A DNA stretch of 64,000 bases from Ilex aquifolium (Eukaryota > Streptophyta > Magnoliopsida > Aquifoliales > Aquifoliaceae). The notes under the pieces are model-generated. The model made no database searches, was not told the DNA's origin, and was given only the letters and a program-made list of their open reading frames with translations. The position numbers and the translations under genes are program-made. Position 1 is the first letter of the stretch. Every line of letters begins with the position of its first letter. The DNA lies in contig OX637393.1 in the NCBI GenBank assembly GCA_951799425.1, positions 21,431,744 to 21,495,743 of the forward strand, read 5' to 3'. Positions 1 through 12,101 of the stretch are shown here, piece after piece.

Positions 1-377
1 TAAAATTCGGGGTGTTACAGCTTCTGAACTCAACCATAAGTGCACCATGAACTTGTAATTTTTGCAATTTACAGATTGAGTTCACATTTAGTGCTGGACA
101 TGAATAGTGGAGATGAGTAAGGACCCATGAGAGCTTTAGTGCCAATTCTTTTTGGAGGGAACTTACATTTACTCAAGGAACAATTCTTAATTTTCAAATT
201 TGTTCAATAGTCTCATTATGCTTGTGTTTGGGTAGTTAATTGACTTTGTCTTGATATGTACAATGCTCTCTCATGCCTATCTAGAGATGATCTTAGGCCA
301 TTTTTGAATGCTTTGAGCCTTTGCCTTTTTCTTGTGAAAAGTTTATCCCTAGTGCCATGATTGAGCCTAATTGAATT
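1..377 (+). mobile_element. H1, non-autonomous Athila-like element, 3' internal non-coding part
   Basis: This stretch is closely similar to about 59630-59990 inside element D, for example in the conserved run around TGATCTTAGGCCATTTTTGA and the phrase ending in GATTGAGCC. It is therefore the 3' non-coding internal part of an element of the same family, which starts left of the window. It continues at 8203 after the insertion of chromovirus A. No coding potential was seen. The first 20 bases resemble an LTR end (GGGGTGTTACAG), so another insertion may lie just outside. Confidence 0.75.
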
Positions 378-615
378 TGTAACACCCCGCATTTTATGTT
401 ATAAATGTATATAGATATATAGTAACGTAATTATGTTTTTGAAATGCCAATATATATGTAATGATGTATACATGAGCTACGTAGATGATACGAGTAGAAA
501 TAAAAGGTTAGTGGAGGTAATAGTGTATGTTGTAGAAAGTTGGAATATTTTGGAGTGAAATCGCATTTTAGAGATATTTTAGGTAGAAGAATTTTAGACA
601 CTGCCTTAGTGTTTG

Positions 616-730
616 GATCATAACTTTTTATTATGACTTCCAATTGATCTGAAATTTGGACAGTAGATAGTAGACATCCAGGGCTACAAAAGTGTATTTC
701 ACGAACATTTTCCAAATCAATCTCTAAATA
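616..730 (-). promoter_or_regulatory. Conserved U3 module, A 5' LTR (antisense orientation)
   Basis: About 110 bp containing CATAACTTTT, ATTGATCTGAAATTT and AGACATCCAG. It aligns over its length with the reverse complement of modules in the unrelated D, H1 and J LTRs (for example 56320-56452) and with S and G. It lies directly upstream of the palindrome array. Its function is unknown; I see no reason to read it as coding. The second copy is at about 6226-6337. Confidence 0.7.
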
Positions 731-770
731 GGCCAAAACTTCACTGGAAGTTTCAGAAGAAACTGGGATG

Positions 771-949
771 ACGTTCGAACGTGAATCGACGTTCGAACGT
801 GAGGGAGTCCCAGTACTTTGGTGTCTGCAGAGCTCTGATGAAAATGCAAAAGTACTGGGAGCAACCAACGTTCGAAAGCCAAAGTGACGTTCGAACGTGA
901 ATCAATAATTTGCACTAGTGACGTTCGAACGCCAATGACGTTCGAACGT
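771..949. promoter_or_regulatory. Array of ACGTTCGAACGT palindromes in A U3
   Basis: Perfect 12-bp palindromes lie at 771-782, 789-800, 887-898 and 938-949, with partial copies near 868 and 921. The array ends about 50 bp upstream of the TATA box. The second LTR has the same array at about 6382-6580, with one extra unit. The position suggests upstream promoter elements for a dimeric DNA-binding protein; this is inference. Confidence 0.75.
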
Positions 950-1000
950 GAGTTACGAATTCTGAACTTCAGAATCGCGCACAGGAGGTCATTTCTTCCA

Positions 1001-1010
1001 CTATAAATAC
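1001..1010 (+). promoter_or_regulatory. TATA box of A 5' LTR
   Basis: CTATAAATAC follows the palindrome array and precedes the R/U5 part. The same motif is at 6629-6638 in the 3' LTR. It is the clearest core-promoter match in this LTR. Confidence 0.75.
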
Positions 1011-2578
1011 ATAAGGACATCTCCATTAGTCTCATTTCAACATTTTAAACCCTAGGAAGACTTAGAGAGGAGGAAAGAAAGGGGAAACACAAGATCAAAT
1101 GAGGATTTGCACCTTGAAGAAGATCAAAACTTCAAGTTTTCAAGAAAACATAGGAAGAAGAAAGGTAGGGGTTTTCTCTCACTCTCTTACATTGAGGTTA
1201 GGGTATTTATATATGTATGTTTTGGCTATCAATGGTATATATATGCTATGTAATCATCCTCTCTTAGGCTTTTTGACAAAGATTACATGTTTTACACAAA
1301 GTTAGGGTTGTATACCCATGAAATCCCTCTTTTGTTTGAAAAACCCTAGTTTTCAAGAGTGATGGGTTTTCCTTTTGAACTCTTCCCTTATTTTTGATTT
1401 CAAAACTTTAGTGTTTCATATTGAACAACAAAATGGTATTTATGAGGACCTCTTGTACATTTTCTTATATTGCTCTTTGTACAACAACTTGAGAAAATTA
1501 GGGGTTTTTAAGATATACTTATAAATTGTGAAATTGGGTTTGATATTGTATCTCTTATGAGTGTGGGATGACCATGGGTGGCCTTTGACGAGATATCGTA
1601 GAGTGGGTAGACGTGTTGCTTGCTCCGTGTGGGTGGGCATTTCTCCTACCACTCGTAGTAGGGTTAGTGCTTTGGTAAGACTAAACTGCTATTGCTCACG
1701 GGTGCCGTGTAAGAGGGTTAGTATACTAATACCTGGGTTGGATACGTCACTGTCATTGGTGTGGCATACGCCCTTCCTAAAGGATGAATATCTTTGATAA
1801 GATTTGTGTGGGCGTGTGTGGGTTAGATATTACTCAATGTGTTGATTCATGGGGTGTGCCTTACATCATGTTTGAGATACATATACATATGGATGGATTA
1901 TTGTATTATTGTGGAAAATGGTTTCCTACAAGAACTTGTGGGAGTATGGGATTCCACAAGGTCTTGTGGGAAAATGGTTTATATTTTGGAAAATGGATAT
2001 GTATTGGATCTTGGTTTCTTTTACTGTTCATTTAAATTACTGTTGCTACTTAAACTTGAGATCCATTTTAAAATGTCCCTGTTTTACTTCAAAGATTATG
2101 TATGCTATTTGTAAAATGAGACCGGCCATTTTATATGTTTTGATAAACCTTGTTCGAGTTTGGGAGGAATGTTGCTACGGAGCTTAGTGCTCACCCCCTA
2201 CCGCTAACATTTTTCAGATACGGTGCTAGAGGAGAACCTTGGAGTTGACGAGCAGGGGTATTGGGAGGCCCCATTCGAGGGAAATCTAGATCCCGAGGTG
2301 GACATATAGAGACATAGCTTCATTTGTAATAGACTTGAGAATTTATTTTGAAATCATGTGAAGTTTAGTTTTCTTTTGTTATTCCGCTGCTAAGTTACGT
2401 TTGATCCTTTGAGATGTAAATGCCATAGCTTGGCTTATTCTTTTGGGATGATATTGTAAATTTTATGGATGATGAATGGAAAAAATTTCTTATTGATGGA
2501 ATTATATTAGTGCTCTCATGTTGTGAATGGTCTTAGAATGTAATGCCGTCCAAGGTGTGTTTTGGGGTGTTACAAAGT

Positions 2579-2590
2579 TGGTATCAGAGC
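2579..2590 (+). other. Primer binding site of A (initiator Met tRNA)
   Basis: TGGTATCAGAGC is complementary to the 3' end of plant initiator Met tRNA. It starts four bases after the LTR end and is typical of chromoviruses and many Copia elements. Confidence 0.9.
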
Positions 2591-2764
2591 CCAGGCTTTA
2601 GGTCTTACATGGGAGCTGTAGGTTATGGATTCTCACTAGAAAAGTATTACTAGGTCGGACGAAACTTTTGATCTAGATTTTACACGAGTTGTATACTTGG
2701 GATTAAATTGACTATTAGGATGTCTTGTACATCAATGAAACTAAATTGTAAATTGATGTGTAGG

Positions 2765-4075
2765 ATGGACGGTGAACGTGTACGTGGACGAGGGCGTGGT
2801 CGTGGTCGTGGAGGTCAAACAAACCCACCACCGCCACCACCTCCCGATGCAATTAATGGCATCTATCAGTGTTTGAGGGAGCTCACCACTCTGGTACAAC
2901 GCCAGAATGGGAACAACCATAACGGTGGGTCTCATCCACTAGCCCAAGTACCGGGCAACGGAGAGGAGAATAGGAGAATGGTAGTTCTCCGAGAGTTTCT
3001 GAGGCAACACCCGCCTACTTTCCAAGGGAGCTCTAACCCCTTGGATGCGGATAAATGGATCCGCCGAGTGAAGAAGATATGTGATGGCATGGGGATAGCC
3101 GAGGATCTTCGGGTCTGCTTGGCGACTTATCTATTCGAGGGGGAGGCCGACCATTGGTGGGACTCAGTGAAAAGAAGGAGGACCACGGATGCACTCACTT
3201 GGGAGGAATTTGACCAAATTTTCCAAGACAAGTACTTTCCGGAATCAGTAAGAGACAGAATGAAGGCCGATTTCCTTGTTCTCCGACAGGGCAGCATGAC
3301 GGTGACCGAGTACGAGAGGAGTTTCGATGAGCTATCCCGTTATGCTACAGAGTTTATATCTACTGAGGCCAGCAGGGCCAAGCGCTTTGAGTAGGGCTTG
3401 GGGCCTGCTATCCGGGAGAAGCTGGTGGCTCTCAAGATCCGGGAGTATGGGGACCTAGTTGACCGAGCTGCATTGGTGGAGAGAGATATAGAGGACAGCC
3501 AGCGGCGACAGAGCTTCGCGAGAGGAGGTCCGATCAGGACGGACCCTGGCACCAGTGGAGTGCAGCGAGCCGCACCATACCGAAGTCCAGACCAGGCAGG
3601 TGGACAGAGATTTCTGACAGCTCGAGGAGATGAAGTGACTCAGACTAGAACAAGAACTGACCCGCGCCAATGCTTTGCATGCGGAGAGTATGGGCACTTA
3701 AAACATAGATGCCCCTCGTTTCCCCTAAGGACCAAACAAACAACCGAGCAAGTACCAGCAAACAAGCCACCTCTACAAAGGCCAGCACAGCAGATACCTC
3801 AGATAGCTCGAGGAGCGGGAGGCGTACCAGAAAGAGTAGACACGGATGCACGCCGATGCTTCACCTGTAGAGGTGTTGGGCACTTCAAAGATAATTGTCC
3901 CTTGCTTTCTACCAAGACCAACCAAGCAACTGGGCGAGTGAATGCAAACAGGCCACCGCTACGACAGCCACTACCACCACAGAGACCGTTACAAGCTCAT
4001 GCCCCCGGCGGCGCCAATCAAGGAAGGGTTTTTGCTTTGACTCAACCGGAGGAAGATGCCTCCAACGCCGTTGTG
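2765..4075 (+). pseudogene. gag: A gag region (capsid plus two CCHC zinc knuckles)
   Basis: Gag forms the virus-like particle and binds element RNA. The product begins with an RG-rich stretch and a proline run. A retrotransposon Gag capsid domain follows, with the hallmarks ADHWWDSVK, FDQIFQDKYFP and YERSFDELSRYA. Two CCHC knuckles come next (CFACGEYGHLKHRC and CFTCRGVGHFKDNC). The start was placed at the ATG before the RG-rich part, although an in-frame ATG exists 57 bases upstream. The order is as in Tekay/Del elements. The region is broken, with about one or two breaks. Confidence 0.8.
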
Positions 4076-5539
4076 GAAGGTATTGTTCTTCTCTACCATT
4101 TCTTGGGCCCGAATTTTATTGGATTCCTACGTGACTTATTCCTTTCTACGTACCGTGTACGCTGTGGAATTGGGATTGGGTTTCGAGGAAATAGAACTTA
4201 CTGTATATGTTAACTTACTTACGGGAAAACAAGGGGATACCAGTAGGGTTTATTTATATGTAATCTTTGAATCTAATTTATATCTACTTGCTAGGGAATC
4301 ATCATGTCTTGCCATTCTGGATTATACTACCTTGTTCCAAAATATATTATGGTTGGGTAAACCCTAAATCTTTTCTTATGCCTTCAAACCCTAGTTTACA
4401 AAGGAGATGTGTTTTTATCTTAATTTCTCCTTTGCTCATGATTCCCTAACTTAAATATTATTTGTTCTAAGCTATGTTATGGGTGGGTGACCACCAAATC
4501 CTTTTGGTATGCCTTTGAAATCCTAGTTTTCAAGGGAGAGGTGTTTTCTCTTTATCTTGCCTTTGTCATTGATTTCAAACCTTGATAGTCGTTTGTATCG
4601 ATTCCAATATATGATTGTTACTTTATCTCTGATTCCAAGCTTGATATCCATTGTTATTGATCTCGAGGCTTGATTGTTTCCTTGTCCTTAATTTCCTAAG
4701 CTTAATGATCCATTTGTTCTTGATATCTAAATTTGATATGCACTTGGTAGTGACTATAACCCTTGTGATTCAATTATTCTCAATATTCAATACTTGATAT
4801 TCTTTATTCTTGGTTCCAAGACTTGAGTGTTCTTTTGGTCTTGATTTCTAAGCTTCATAATCATTTGTTCTTGATTTCACACCTTGATAGTCGTTTGTTG
4901 TTGATTTCCATACACGATTGTTCCGTTAAATCTTAATTTCTCATTTGTTCATAACTTTCAAACTTGATACGCCTTTATTCTTGATTTTCAAGCTTAATAT
5001 TCATTGGCTCTTGATAGCCAAATTTGATATTCATTTGATTGATTCTAACTATTGTAATTCATGTATTCTTGATATTCAATACTTGACATCCTTTGGTTCT
5101 TGAGTTCAAGACTTGGTTGTTCCTTTGTTTTTTTTTAATTTCCCCAGGCTTGATGATCCATTGGTTCTTGATAGCCAAATTTAATATTCATTTGTTATTG
5201 ATTCTAACCCTTGTGATTCATTTATTCTTGATATTCAATACTTGATATTCATTGGTTCTTGATTTCAAGACTTGACATTCAATTGCTCTTGATTTCAATA
5301 CTTGATTTCTCCTTGTCCTTGAGTTCAAAACTTGATACTCTTTAGTTCTTGGTTACAAAGCTTGATATGCACCTGTTATTGACTCCAAGACTCGATTGTT
5401 ACTTTGTTCTTGATTCCAAAGCTTGATTAGTTATTTGTTCCTTAATTCAAAATTCTAACGATTGGTATTGACCAATAAAATGGTATTTTCGATGATATTA
5501 TGTTAATTTTTTCTTAAATTATTTCGTTGGAAAAATGTA
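4076..5539 (+). repeat. Degenerate T-rich tandem repeat between gag and integrase end in A
   Basis: From about 4380 to 5460 the sequence is built of degenerate units of roughly 40-50 bp on the theme TTGATTTCAAGCTTGATATT, with words such as CTTGAT, TTGTTCTTGAT and TTTCAAGACTTG recurring dozens of times. It lies where protease, reverse transcriptase and RNase H are expected, and none of these was recognised. No open frame of interest was seen. 4076-4380 is non-repetitive and unassigned. Confidence 0.75.
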
Positions 5540-5908
5540 TGTGGATTTGGGTCGCCTAAGAAAAGAGTGTTTAGATTCGGCAAGAAGGGCAAGTTAGCGC
5601 CAAGATATACCGGACCGTTTGAGGTAAACAAAGCGGTAGGCAAGGCGGCATATCAACTTCGACTACCAGCCCAGCTATCCAGAGTACATGACGTGTTCCA
5701 CGTGTTCATGTTGAGAAGGTGTCACTCGGATGCAACTCCAGTCGTGAACTTGGAGGAGATCGAAATTCAAGACGGAGCAACCTATGAAGAACAACTGGTA
5801 GAAATTCTCGACGCCAAGGAAAAAGTGCTTCGCAACAAAGTTATCAGATTGATGAAGGTTTTGTGGCAACACCATGGAGTGGAGGAAGCTACATGGGAAC
5901 CGGAGTAA
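5540..5908 (+). pseudogene. int: A integrase C-terminus with chromodomain-like tail
   Basis: The frame reads KGKLAPRYTGPFEV, then LSRVHDVFHVFMLRR, then a tail with VLWQHHGVEEATWEPE. The first two are typical of the GPY/F end of Ty3/gypsy integrase. The last resembles the chromodomain that targets chromoviruses to heterochromatin. It is in the sense orientation shortly before the polypurine tract, as expected for the end of pol. Only this last part of pol is recognisable in A. Confidence 0.82.
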
Positions 5909-5971
5909 GAAATGCGGGAGAAGCATCCATATTTGTTCGCTACTTGAGGGAAGTTTCGAGGACGAAACTTT

Positions 5972-5988
5972 CTTTAAGGGGGGTGGAT
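5972..5988 (+). other. Polypurine tract of A
   Basis: A purine run around AAGGGGGGTGGA lies immediately before the 3' LTR start TGTAACACC. It is the expected plus-strand primer for reverse transcription. Confidence 0.82.
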
Positions 5989-8202
5989 TGTAACACCCCG
6001 CATTTTATGTTATATATGTATATAGATATATAGTAACGTAATTATGTTTTTGAAATGCTACTATATATGTAATGATGTATGCATGAGCTACGTAGATGAT
6101 ACGAGTAGAAATAAAAGGTTAGTGGAGGTAATAGTGTATGTTGTAGAAAGTTGGAAGTATTTTGGAGTGAAATCGCATTTTAGAGATATTTTAGGTAGAA
6201 GAATTTTAGACACTGCCTTAGTGTTTGGATCATAACTTTTTATCCTGACTTCCAATTGATCTGAAATTTTGACAGTAGATAGTAGACATCCAGAGCTACA
6301 AAAGTGTATTTCACGAAATTTTCCAAATCAATCTCTAAATAGGCCAAAACTTCACTGGAAGTTTCAGCAGAAACTGGGATGACGTTCGAACGTGAATCGA
6401 CGTTCGAACGTGAGGGAGTCCCAGTACTTTGGTGTTTGCAGAGCTCTGATGAAAATGAAAAAGTACTAGGAGCAACCAACGTTCGAAAGCCAAAGTGACG
6501 TTCGAACGTGAATCAATAATTTGCACTAGTAACGTTCGAACGCCAATGACGTTCGAACGCCAATGACGTTCGAACGTGAGTTACGAATTCTGAACTTCAG
6601 AATCGCGCACAAGAGGTCATTTCTTACACTATAAATACATAAGGACATCTCCATTAGTCCCATTTCAACATTTCAAACCCTAGGAAGACTTAGAGATGAG
6701 GAAAGAAAGGGGAAACACAAGATCAAAGGAGGATTTGCACCTTGAAGAAGATCAAAACTTCAAGTTTTCAAGAAAACATAGGAAGAAGAAAGGTAGGGGT
6801 TTTCTCTCACTCTCTTACATTGAGGTTAGGGTATTTATATATGTATGTTTTGGCTATCAATGGTATATATATGCTATGTAATCATCCTCTCTTAGGCTTT
6901 TTGACAAAGATTACATGTTTTACACAAAGTTAGGGTTGTATACCCATGAAATCCCTCTTTTGTTTGAAAAACCCTAGTTTTCAAGAGTGATGGGTTTTCC
7001 TTTTGAACTCTTCCCTTATTTTTGATTTCAAAACTTTAGTGTTTCATATTGAACAACAAAATGGTATTTATGAGGATCTCTTGTACATTTTCTTATATTG
7101 CTCTTTGTACAACAACTTGAGAAAATTAGGGGTTTTTAAGATATACTTATAAATTGTGAAATTGGGTTTGGTATTGTATCTCTTATGAGTGTGGGATGAC
7201 CATGGGTGGCCTTTGACGAGATATCGTAGAGTGGGTAGACGTGTTGCTTGCTCCGTGTGGGTGGGCATTTCTCCTACCACTCGTAGTGGGGTTAGTGCTT
7301 TGGTAAGACTAAACCGCTATTGCTCACGGGTGCCGTGTAAGAGGGTTAGTATACTAATACCTGGGTTGGATACGTCACTGCCATTGGTGTGGCATACGCC
7401 CTTCCTAAAGGATGGATATCTTTGATAAGATTTGTGTGGGCGTGTGTGGGTTAGATATTACTCAATGTGTTGATTCATGGGGTGTGCCTTACATCATGTT
7501 TGAGATACATATACATATGGATGGATTATTGTATTATTGTGGAAAATGGTTTCCTACAAGAACTTGTGGGAGTATGGGATTCCACAAGGTCTTGTGGGAA
7601 AATGGTTTATATTTTAGAAAATGGATATGTATTGGATCTTGGTTTCTTTTACTGTTCATTTAAATTACTGTTGCTACTTAAACTTGAGATCCATTTTAAA
7701 ATGTCCTTGTTTTACTTCAAAGATTATGTATGCTATTTGTAAAATGAGACCGGCCATTTTATATGTTTTGATAAACCTTGTTCGAGTTTGGGAGGAATGT
7801 TGCTACGGAGCTTAGTGCTGACCCCCTACCGCTAACATTTTTTAGATACGGTGCTAGAGGAGAACCTTGGAGTTGACGAGCAGGGGTATTGGGAGGCCCC
7901 ATTCGAGGGAAATCTAGATCCCGAGGTGGACATATAGAGACATAGCTTCCTTTGTAATAGACTTGAGAATTTATTTTGAAATCATGTGAAGTTTAGTTTT
8001 CTTTTGTTATTCCGCTGCTAAGTTACGTTTGATCCTTTGAGATGTAAATGCCATAGCTTGGCTTATTCTTTTGGGATGATATTGTAAATTTTATGGATGA
8101 TGAATGGAAAAAATTTCTTATTGATGGAATTATATTAGTGCTCTCATGTTGTGAATGGTCTTAGAATGTAATGCCGTCCAGGGTGTGTTTTGGGGTGTTA
8201 CA
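5989..8202 (+). repeat. A 3' LTR
   Basis: It matches 378-2574 with about two dozen differences by eye plus one extra palindrome-containing unit. It is followed by the second target duplication GAATT at 8203-8207. The palindrome array is at about 6382-6580 and the TATA box at 6629-6638. Confidence 0.92.
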
Positions 8203-9141
8203 GAATTCATTTCTATGCCATACATTTGACCAAGCCAATGAAAATGATAAATATCTACCTTACCTTGGTTGTTCCTAGAGCGGGATATGATTTGATCATA
8301 AAAGAAAAGGAAGTATGGTGTGAAAACTCAAACAAAAGGGATAAATGATGTTGAAACTCAAAAGAGTTGAATGGAAAAAGAATGAAAATCCAAGAAAAGA
8401 AAAAAAAAGGGGTGAAAGAAGAAAAGAAAGAGAAAAAGAAAAGGAAAATGTTAAGGAAAAGAAGAAAAAAGAAACAAAGAGTGTGGTGATGGTGTTAGCC
8501 TAGAAATTCCATAAAAGGGAGATCTTTTTGAAATAAAGGTCATTCACTATGAACAACCCTCTTTATTATCTTATATCCTTCATTTTGCCTACCTCAATAT
8601 CACCCCAAGGCCTCATTACAACCCGTGAAAGTCCAAAATGATCTAGAGAAAGCATGGGGGATGCATACTTTGAAAAGAACAAGAGAAGTTGGTTTTGCTA
8701 TCAAATGCCCTAGCATTCCCTTCATGAGATTATGCCAAGGTTGTTTCATTTTTATGCATACTTCATTTTTGGATTATATGTGAGTATATTTCGTTTTGAG
8801 CACAATATTCTATCTCACATATACACATGGAGAGCATGCTCATATAATCATAGTGTATTCATTTTTGAGAGAAACCCTTGGTGAGTTTTGCATCAAAGCT
8901 AAATTTGGATAGCTATGTGAATGTGAATTCCGTCATGTAAATGCTTAAATTACATGTTCATTTCACTCACACACGAGTTTGAAAATGAATGTGTATGTGA
9001 ATACTCTAGAATAGCATTTAAGGCTATGATGTGTTTCATGTGTTTTTAGTTCGGGTGGTTCGGATAAAGTTATTGTTGACATCTCATTGCTAATTAAGAT
9101 AAGGGTATATATTTTTAATATTGGATACTAAGAAAAGAAGT
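8203..9141 (+). mobile_element. H1 internal non-coding part, continued
   Basis: It continues 1-377 after the A insertion and aligns with D at about 59990-60920. It has no recognisable gene. 8385-8480 is a purine-rich AG tract (GAAAAGAAAAAGG type), also present in D (about 60160-60260). The conserved phrase GTGGTGATGGTGTTAGCC follows. Nothing here looks coding. Confidence 0.8.
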
Positions 9142-9240
9142 TTGTAGGTACCTTCACTGAAAACCTTCACGAGACAAAACTCGTCCACTAGGGATCACCT
9201 AAGGGTTCAAAGGCTTGTTGTATGTGCTAAATGCAATTGC
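9142..9240 (+). other. Conserved 3' hairpin block, H1 copy
   Basis: About 100 bp with two small hairpins: CGAG-ACAAAA-CTCG and CTAGG-GATCA-CCTAA (one end weakened here). The same block is in B, D and, on the minus strand, C, always 50-150 bp upstream of the polypurine tract. It is probably an RNA or DNA structural element needed for replication or packaging; this is inference. Confidence 0.65.
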
Positions 9241-9286
9241 GGAATTAGTATATGTTTTATTTTGTTTACATGCTTTTTACATTTTG

Positions 9287-9322
9287 TTTGCTAGGGACTA
9301 GCAAAACTTAAGTTGGGGGGTG
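9287..9322 (+). other. GGA-loop hairpin and polypurine tract, H1
   Basis: TTTGCTAG-GGA-CTAGCAAA forms a perfect 8-bp stem. It is followed at once by the tract CTTAAGTTGGGGGGTG, which abuts the LTR start TGATGAGCAC. Confidence 0.8.
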
Positions 9323-9781
9323 TGATGAGCACAAAATATTGTATATTTCAAGGCCTCATTACATGCATTTTAACTCAACTTTTGCATCTAAGTACTTAGA
9401 GTTAGCCCATTTTATGTATAATGTTGAATTCTCGAGGTTGCATGTTTTTATAGCTTAAATCATGTATTTTAGGACCTTGCAACTATGATGGATGTGTGGT
9501 GAGGGCATGTACACATTACATGAAGATTTGGAGGCTTAAAAGTGAAGAAATCAAGGAGGTATTGGTGTTTGGGAACAAAAGCGCCAGCAGCCACACCACT
9601 GGGTTGAAGAGCCTCGGTTTTCCTCCATTTTGACCATGCTCCACTTCGAATCTGAACAAGTTAAAAACATGAACGTTGTAGATCTGGATGTCTTCTGTAT
9701 TGTGTCAAAATGTCAGCTCAATCCAACGGTTGGATCAAAAGTAATTCCAATTCTACGAAAAGTGGTCCGCAGCAGAAAATA

Positions 9782-9878
9782 GTACCGGTACACAGTACCG
9801 GTACTATATTGTTCCGGTACTGCGTACCGGTACTCCGAACTCCAGAAGGTTTAGAGTACCGGTACACAGTACCGGTAC
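9782..9878. promoter_or_regulatory. GTACCGGTAC palindrome array in H1 U3
   Basis: Six copies of the 10-bp palindrome, one imperfect, lie just after the conserved module. They match the arrays of D at 56458-56553 and 61566-61661. The whole block has central CpG dinucleotides. Confidence 0.7.
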
Positions 9879-12041
9879 GCTCCCAGAACACCTGCAAACT
9901 CTTCTGCACTTGCTTGGGGGTCCCACCATTGATTCTCCCACACCTAACCCGACATTTTATCCCTACAACCATGCCTCCTACACCTTACTTGAAGACATTT
10001 GGAGGCAATGACATTAATGAAGAGGGGATTGAAGGGGGCTGCCAGGGGAGTTGCAGGCTAACCTTCTCCTAGCCTGTCCAAGCTTCAACTTAGCCTCCTA
10101 TTGATGGGAGGCCTGCACACAGCTAGGGGGGGACCACCATGCACGAAAATTGAAGGCTAACTCTCCATTATATTAAGCATTTACACATTGTATTGGCGTG
10201 GCTACCTAAGCTTAGAATAGTGAGGAAGAAGATAAATAGTATAAATGTTTATGTTTTTGCATTTTCTTCCATCTTTTCACTTGTAGGTTAATGTAAGGAT
10301 CTTGTAATCTTCATTTAATGCCTTTAATGTCATTTACTTCAAGTACATTTCAAGTTTAATACTACATTTTAGATTGCACCATTGTTGTAGCTAGTTCTTC
10401 AATTTCTTGCTTTGAAATGAGTTTTGAATATTTTTCTCCATAGTTCAAGTTTTGTAACGCCCCAAAACACACCCTGGACGGCATTACATTCTAAGACCAT
10501 TCACAACATGAGAGCACTAATATAATTCCATCAATAAGAAAAATTTTCCATTCATTATCCATAAAATTTACAATATCATCCCAAAAGAATAAGCCAAGCT
10601 ATGGCATTTACATCTCAAAGGATCAAACGTAACTTAGCAGCGGAATAACAAAAGAAAACTAAACTTCACATGATTTCAAAATAAATTCTCAAGTCTATTA
10701 CAAAGGAAGCTATGTCTCTATATGTCCACCTCGGGATCTAGATTTCCCTCGAATGAGGCCTCCCAATACCCCTGCTCGTCAACTCTGAGGTTCTCCTCTA
10801 GCACCGTATCTGAAAAATGTTAGCGGTAGGGGGTGAGCACTAAGCTCCGTAGCAACATTCCTCCCAAACTCGAACAAGGTTTATAAAAACATATAAAATG
10901 GTCGGTCTCATTTTACAAATAGCATACATAATCTTTGAAGTAAAACAGGGACATTTTAAAATGGATCTCAAGTTTAAGTAGCAACAGTAATTTAAATGAA
11001 CAGTAAAAGAAACCAAGATCCAATACATATCCATTTTCCGAAATATAAACCATTTTCCCACAAGACCTTGTGGAATCCCATACTCCCACAAGTTCTTGTA
11101 GGAAACCATTTTCCACAATAATACAATAATTCATAACTTGAATATTCCACAACCATATATATGTGTATCTCAAACATGATGTAAGACAAACCCCATGAAT
11201 CAACACATTGAGTAATATCTAGCCCACACACACCCACACAAATCTTATCAAAGATATCCATCCTTTAGGAAGGGCGTATGCCACACCAATGGCAGTGACG
11301 TATCCAACCCAGGTATTAGTATACTAACCCTCTTACACGGCACCCGTGAGCAATAGCGGTTTAGTCTTACCAAAGCACTAACCCCACTACGAGTGGTAGG
11401 AGAAATGCCAACCCACACGGGGCAAGCAACACGTCTACCCACTCTACGATATCTCGTCAAAGGCCACCCATGGTCTTCCCACACTCATAAGAGATACAAT
11501 ACCAAACCCCATTTCACAATTTACAAGGATATCTTAAAATCCCCAATTTAAGTATGTGACATTTTCAATAACCAACCAAGAAAATGCAAGAGATCACAAC
11601 AATATCATTTTATTACTCAATACAAAACACTATGATTTTGAAATCAAGAATAAAGGAAGAGTTCAAGAGGAAAACCCATCACTCTTGAAAACTAGGGTTT
11701 TTCGAACAAAAGAGAGATTTCATGGGTATACAACCCTAACTTTGTGTAAAACATGTTAACAATTGCAAGCAATCCAAGAAACAATGAATCCATAGCAAAT
11801 ACATATGATTAGGAGTCAAAACATATATATATAATAACCCTAACATCAATGAACAAGAATGGAAGAAAACTCCTACCTTAAGCTCTTGAAGAAACCTAGG
11901 GTTTGAGTCTTGAATCACTTGTGAACCCTTTGTCTTTCCTTGTTTTTCACCTTTGATCTTGTGTTTTTCTCTTCCCCTCTTTCTCTCTAATGTTTTCTAG
12001 GGTTTTGAGGTGTGTAATGAAGGCTAAGGGGATGGCAAGAA

Positions 12042-12051
12042 GTATTTATAG
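12042..12051 (-). promoter_or_regulatory. TATA box of S
   Basis: GTATTTATAG on the plus strand reads CTATAAATAC on the element strand, the same motif as in A. It lies just downstream, in the element sense, of the palindrome array. Confidence 0.7.
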
Positions 12052-12101
12052 TGGGGGAAAAACCGGCTGTTCGCGAACTAAAATTGTCTGATTTTTACAG
12101 T

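Larger units (their letters stand above)
378..2574 (+). repeat. A 5' LTR
   Basis: It starts TG and ends CA and is followed four bases later by the Met-tRNA primer site. It is about 2.2 kb and matches 5989-8202 along its whole length. U3 holds a conserved module (about 616-730, antisense), an array of ACGTTCGAACGT palindromes and a TATA box. The rest is R/U5. Small open frames in the R/U5 part recur in the other copies, but no protein family was recognised. Confidence 0.92.
378..8202 (+). mobile_element. A: Tekay/Del-type chromovirus, non-autonomous, nested in H1
   Basis: A 7.8-kb Ty3/gypsy element with two long, nearly identical LTRs that start TGTAACACCCCGC and end GGGGTGTTACA, flanked by the 5-bp target duplication GAATT (373-377 and 8203-8207). 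The primer site matches initiator Met tRNA. Gag with two zinc knuckles and the end of integrase with a chromodomain-like segment are recognisable, which points to the Tekay/Del chromoviruses. Protease, reverse transcriptase and RNase H were not recognised; a degenerate repeat occupies that space. The element is broken or non-autonomous. LTR divergence of about 1 percent by eye suggests an insertion younger than about one million years. Confidence 0.9.

Noticed and set aside
771-949. CRISPR-like spacing of palindromes in the arrays
   Set aside because: Units are short, spacers are irregular and partly repeated, and the setting is a plant LTR promoter region.
9142-9240. Hammerhead ribozyme in the conserved 3' block (CGAGACAAAACTCGTC)
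   Set aside because: The CTGATGA and GAAA core strings of the hammerhead were not found in the required order.
9710-10072. Frames across the GTACCGGTAC arrays (9710-10072, 56352-56747, 61472-61855)
   Set aside because: They are produced by the repeats, with translations such as STGTQYRYYTVPVL, and exist on both strands in copies of the same LTR.
1839-11206. Frames of 91-97 codons (for example 1839-2114, 7467-7742, 10913-11206 minus) that recur in the A and S LTRs
   Set aside because: They recur because the LTRs are near-identical copies. They overlap other frames of similar length, show no family resemblance and lie in the R/U5 part.
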